8,102 nucleotides of DNA. Source: Chlamydiota bacterium. Lineage in GTDB: Bacteria > Chlamydiota > Chlamydiia > Chlamydiales > Simkaniaceae. Below the pieces are notes generated by a model, which made no database searches, was not told the origin of the DNA, and saw nothing but the letters and a program-made list of their open reading frames with translations. The translations under genes were made by a program, and so were the position numbers. This document shows positions 5,459 to 8,102 of this stretch, piece after piece (positions within the stretch are counted from its first letter, which is position 1; the number at the start of each line of letters is the position of its first letter). Where the stretch lies: positions 1-8,102 of the forward strand of contig JAJFMG010000046.1 in the NCBI GenBank assembly GCA_021772295.1. Reading direction: 5' to 3'.

Positions 5459-6354
5459 TCAAAGATATTTACTGCAAGTGGAAAAGTCCTCTCGATACAA
5501 CCTTGCAAAAAGCAAAGAAAGCAAATCACCACCGATTTTTACTTGTTTGGAATAGAGGTCTTGGAGATATCCCACTGGGGCTTTTTGCGCTTGTATATCG
5601 AATACGAGAAATGATTCCACATGCCTCGATTACATTTTTAACAAGAAAAGATTTAAAGGATCTTTTCTTGTTACTTGATCAAGTAAATGTAATGGAAGGA
5701 GGCTTCAAAAGGGGAGAAAAAGTAGATATAGCAAAAGAGATTGCAAATACTCATGATGCTTTTGATGTGTACTTAGATGGAATTGATCCGACAAGGTGGC
5801 TTTCTTGGCAACTGGGAACCCTTACGCCCAAATTACGATGGAATGTAAGTTTTGATGCTCTTGTTCAAAAGTACAATCTAGATCCAAATGAGACATATAT
5901 TGGAGCTCATGTAAACTCTGAAACGGGCATCTACTATGGATATGAGAAAAATTGGAATTGTAATAAATGGAGAAACTTATTTCAAAAAATTGGTGATGCA
6001 AAAAAAGGGAAAGTGATTTTATTTGGAATGGCAAAAGATGGTGCATTTGATATGGACCATGTCATTGATTTGAGAGGAGAAACAAATGTGATTGAGATGC
6101 TTTCTCTAATTAAAAATAGATGTCGCTATTTAGTAGCTCCTGACTCTGGGGTTCTTTCATGCGCTTATTATATCGATACCCATTTTCCGATTAATATAGT
6201 TTCAATTTGGAGTGATCCCAGGCAAGGAATTTTAAGACAGAAAGTGGCCTCTCCCAATCCAGAGTGTAAACACAGCCCTCTTATTGGAGATGCTGGAGAT
6301 GTTTCTACAATTGATATAAATCAAGTTTACACGGCGCTTTTTGATGGATCATAA
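5449..6354 (+). CDS. Divergent GT9 (heptosyltransferase-like) glycosyltransferase
   Basis: A 301-residue protein with the layout of a GT9 enzyme but weak conservation. LLVWNRGLGDIPLGLFAL (31-48) matches the N-terminal G-x-GD motif, with Asp40. A degenerate donor block YGYEKNWNCNKWRNLF (163-178) aligns by eye with the YGSSKCWPKERF stretch of the upstream gene. VAPDSGVLSCAYYI (229-242) replaces the usual NDSGPMHIA, keeping Asp232-Ser233-Gly234 but losing the following Pro-Met-His. About 29 residues precede the fold, with several basic residues. Its ATG lies inside the end of waaF (10-nt overlap) with AAGAG 8 nt upstream, so it is translationally coupled. It probably adds a second sugar to the same glycoconjugate, or is a non-catalytic paralogue. 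Family assignment is likely; donor and acceptor are unknown. Confidence 0.6.
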   Translation: MGLIKDIYCKWKSPLDTTLQKAKKANHHRFLLVWNRGLGDIPLGLFALVYRIREMIPHASITFLTRKDLKDLFLLLDQVNVMEGGFKRGEKVDIAKEIANTHDAFDVYLDGIDPTRWLSWQLGTLTPKLRWNVSFDALVQKYNLDPNETYIGAHVNSETGIYYGYEKNWNCNKWRNLFQKIGDAKKGKVILFGMAKDGAFDMDHVIDLRGETNVIEMLSLIKNRCRYLVAPDSGVLSCAYYIDTHFPINIVSIWSDPRQGILRQKVASPNPECKHSPLIGDAGDVSTIDINQVYTALFDGS

Positions 6355-7465
6355 GTTATTGCAAACCATTTTCTCTAAATCTACGTACGCTGGGATTTGT
6401 CAAAGTGAAATTACATTGCAAAAAAAAATAGAGGAGCAAGCAAAACAGTTTGGAATAGAGCTGTTTGCAGAGCAAAAAGTTCTTTTTGCAGAGAAAAAGG
6501 AGTTTTCTACATCTAACCTTATAAGACAAAAAGAAGTAGAACCCCTTCCTCAGAATCTAAACAATTCAGAAACAGTAGGCTGTCTTTTACTTGCCGGGGG
6601 TGATGGATCAAGGCTTGGCTTTAATGGACCAAAGGGGTGTTTTGAGATTGAAGGAAAGGGATCTCTTTTTGCGATTTTATCGGATAAAATCAGAAGAGAT
6701 GGCAATGTTTATCTAGCTATTATGACATCTAGTAAAAATCACGATGCGACGGTTGCGCACTTTAAAGAAAATCACTATTTCGGTTTAGAAGAAAAAAAAG
6801 TGGATTTTTTTATGCAAAAATCAAGCCCTTTGCTGGATTCAAATGGATATTGGTTTTTAGATGAAAATCAAAATATAAGTATCGCTCCTAATGGAAATGG
6901 AGAGGCGCTGTCTTTGCTTTATAATTCGCCTATTTTTACAAAATGGCAAAAGTTACCTATCAAAAATATCAATGTAATTCCCGTAGATAATTATTTAGCA
7001 AATCCCTGTATCAGAGCTATATGTGGAAAAGATATTGATCTGTTAGTGCTGGGCGTAGAGAAAAATAAAGGTGAATCTCTTGGGATTTTGACACGAGATG
7101 ATGCGCAAAGAGTATGTGTAATCGAATATCTATATTTGCGAAAAGAGATAGACCATACAGAATTGTTGATAGGCTATAGCGGGATGTTTTCTGTATCAAT
7201 GGCCTTTATTCAAAAAATAAGTAATGACTACTTAGTTTCTCATTTAGTGGAAAAAAAAGGAAAAAAAGCAGAGTATAGAGATGATTATTGGGAGTCTTCC
7301 GAGTCAAGAACTTGGAAAATGGAGAAATTTATTTTTGATATTTTTAAAAAGGCTACCAGGGTAAAAATTTTTAAAATAGACAGAGAATTTTTTTTCTCTC
7401 CTATTAAAAGTAAAGCATGTGTAGATAAGCTGCAGGCTTTACTACACAAAGAAAAAGTATATTAA
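6344..7465 (+). CDS. UDPGP-family UDP-sugar pyrophosphorylase (UAP/AGX-like)
   Basis: Forms a UDP-sugar from UTP and a sugar 1-phosphate, most likely UDP-GlcNAc or UDP-glucose, in the cytoplasm. Numbered from ATG 6344 (373 aa). LLLAGGDGSRLGFNGPKG (81-98) is the nucleotide-binding signature of the eukaryotic-type family. PNGNGEA (182-188) corresponds to the uridine-binding GNG loop, and IPVDNYLANP (212-221) to the VDN motif. Near the end, the family blocks EKFIFD (327-332) and REFFFSPIKSK (347-357) are present, so the C terminus is complete. At 373 residues it is shorter than human AGX1 (about 500). It overlaps the preceding gene by 11 nt with no Shine-Dalgarno. A TTG at 6341 is possible but ATG is preferred. 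The adjacency to gpsA mirrors Chlamydia CT715-CT714. Substrate is not determined. Confidence 0.8.
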   Translation: MDHKLLQTIFSKSTYAGICQSEITLQKKIEEQAKQFGIELFAEQKVLFAEKKEFSTSNLIRQKEVEPLPQNLNNSETVGCLLLAGGDGSRLGFNGPKGCFEIEGKGSLFAILSDKIRRDGNVYLAIMTSSKNHDATVAHFKENHYFGLEEKKVDFFMQKSSPLLDSNGYWFLDENQNISIAPNGNGEALSLLYNSPIFTKWQKLPIKNINVIPVDNYLANPCIRAICGKDIDLLVLGVEKNKGESLGILTRDDAQRVCVIEYLYLRKEIDHTELLIGYSGMFSVSMAFIQKISNDYLVSHLVEKKGKKAEYRDDYWESSESRTWKMEKFIFDIFKKATRVKIFKIDREFFFSPIKSKACVDKLQALLHKEKVY

Positions 7466-7468
7466 GGA
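7464..7468 (+). promoter_or_regulatory. Ribosome binding site for gpsA
   Basis: AAGGA lies 5 nt before the gpsA ATG and overlaps the last bases of the preceding stop codon. It is the clearest Shine-Dalgarno in the operon and fixes the gpsA start. Confidence 0.7.
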
Positions 7469-7473
7469 CAGAG

Positions 7474-8102
7474 ATGAAGATTGCATATTTAGGAGCTGGC
7501 GCATGGGGCTTTTGTTTAGCAAATTTACTTGCCGCAAATGGGCATAAAGTAAAGTTATGGACAAAATTTCAAAAAGAGGCTGATGCACTTTCAGCTGGAA
7601 AAAAACACCCGAGATTGCACTGCGTAGCTCATGAAAATATTATTGTGACAACTGATTTAAAAAGTGCTATCGAAGATGCAGACTTAATTGTAGAGTCCGT
7701 GACATCACAAGGGTTTCGATTTGTACTAAATGATCTTTTGGCAATTGGAAATATAAAAGTCCCATTTGTAATTACATCGAAAGGTATTGAGCAAAATACG
7801 GGTAAGTTACTCTCGGAAGTTGCGGTTGAGGTTTTAGGAGAGGGCGTTAAGGAACTTATCGGTTGCTTAAGTGGTCCAAGTATAGCCCAAGAGGTAATGG
7901 AAAAACTTCCTACATCTGTAGTCTGTTCTAGTTATAATGAAGAGGTTCGCCCCATAATTCAAAAAGCCTTTAATAACGCTTTTTTCAGGGTATATCCTAA
8001 TAACGACATGATTGGAATCTCCTTTGGTGGCGCTATGAAAAATATCATTGCAATTGCCTGCGGTATTGCAAGTGGACTTGGCTTTGGTGAAAATACCAAA
8101 GC
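7474..8102 (+). CDS. gpsA: Glycerol-3-phosphate dehydrogenase [NAD(P)+], 3' end outside window
   Basis: Reduces dihydroxyacetone phosphate to sn-glycerol 3-phosphate, the backbone for phospholipids. The visible 209 codons are open to the window edge. The N-terminal Rossmann motif is MKIAYLGAGAWGFCLANLLA (1-20), where GAGAWG replaces the textbook GxGxWG with the same glycine spacing. ITSKGIE corresponds to the family TKGI segment, SGPSIAQEV is the SGPS-A-EV signature, and the catalytic-lysine helix reads GGAMKNIIAIACGIASGLGF, followed by GENTKA at the edge. The usual length is about 330 residues, so roughly a third is missing to the right. It follows the UDP-sugar pyrophosphorylase by 8 nt with a good ribosome site and is the fourth gene of the waaF operon. 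Functionally it links to psd through phospholipid synthesis. Confidence 0.97.
   Translation, partial: MKIAYLGAGAWGFCLANLLAANGHKVKLWTKFQKEADALSAGKKHPRLHCVAHENIIVTTDLKSAIEDADLIVESVTSQGFRFVLNDLLAIGNIKVPFVITSKGIEQNTGKLLSEVAVEVLGEGVKELIGCLSGPSIAQEVMEKLPTSVVCSSYNEEVRPIIQKAFNNAFFRVYPNNDMIGISFGGAMKNIIAIACGIASGLGFGENTK

Noticed and set aside
6341..6343. TTG as the start of the UDP-sugar pyrophosphorylase
   Set aside because: An ATG follows immediately in the same frame, and nothing favours the rarer codon.

Overview
The window comes from an AT-rich, compact bacterial genome, most likely a member of the phylum Chlamydiae and probably an environmental ('Chlamydia-like') lineage rather than Chlamydia itself. 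The evidence is the gene set. A Psd resembling the chlamydial form lies next to nth and mnmE (psdD/thdF/nth are neighbours in C. trachomatis, from memory). A eukaryotic-type UDP-sugar pyrophosphorylase sits directly upstream of gpsA (the CT715-CT714 pair, from memory). Against Chlamydiaceae proper, there is a good heptosyltransferase II (waaF) gene, whereas Chlamydiaceae LPS cores contain only Kdo. No database search could be run, so the taxonomic call is inference.

Left part (1-4054): psd (+), whose true start lies off the left edge, converges on four minus-strand genes that read right to left: ruvC, ruvA, mnmE, nth. ruvC-ruvA (2 nt apart) and mnmE-nth (stop and start directly abutting) are two tight pairs. 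A canonical-looking -35/-10 in the 70-nt gap suggests that mnmE-nth has its own promoter. A 9-bp inverted repeat with a T-rich tail, overlapping the 3' end of nth, looks like the terminator. Functionally this block is DNA repair and recombination (Nth, RuvA, RuvC), tRNA wobble modification (MnmE) and phosphatidylethanolamine synthesis (Psd).

Middle (4055-4429): a 375-nt divergent intergenic region. It holds a good candidate ruvC promoter and, on the minus strand, an unannotated cysteine-rich small reading frame (4148-4279, possibly extending to 4334) with its own promoter-like hexamers. The two open frames in this stretch meet at a run of nine A residues, and removing one A would join them into a single 61-residue Cys-rich protein. 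This is the most novel element of the window.

Right part (4430-8102): a plus-strand operon of waaF, a second divergent GT9-type glycosyltransferase, a UDPGP-family UDP-sugar pyrophosphorylase and gpsA. The first three overlap by 10-11 nt and gpsA follows 8 nt later with a clear Shine-Dalgarno. The grouping suggests envelope glycoconjugate synthesis (heptose or related sugar transfer, nucleotide-sugar supply) combined with glycerol-3-phosphate supply for phospholipids. gpsA runs off the right edge. No tRNA, rRNA, CRISPR array, insertion sequence or prophage signal was seen.
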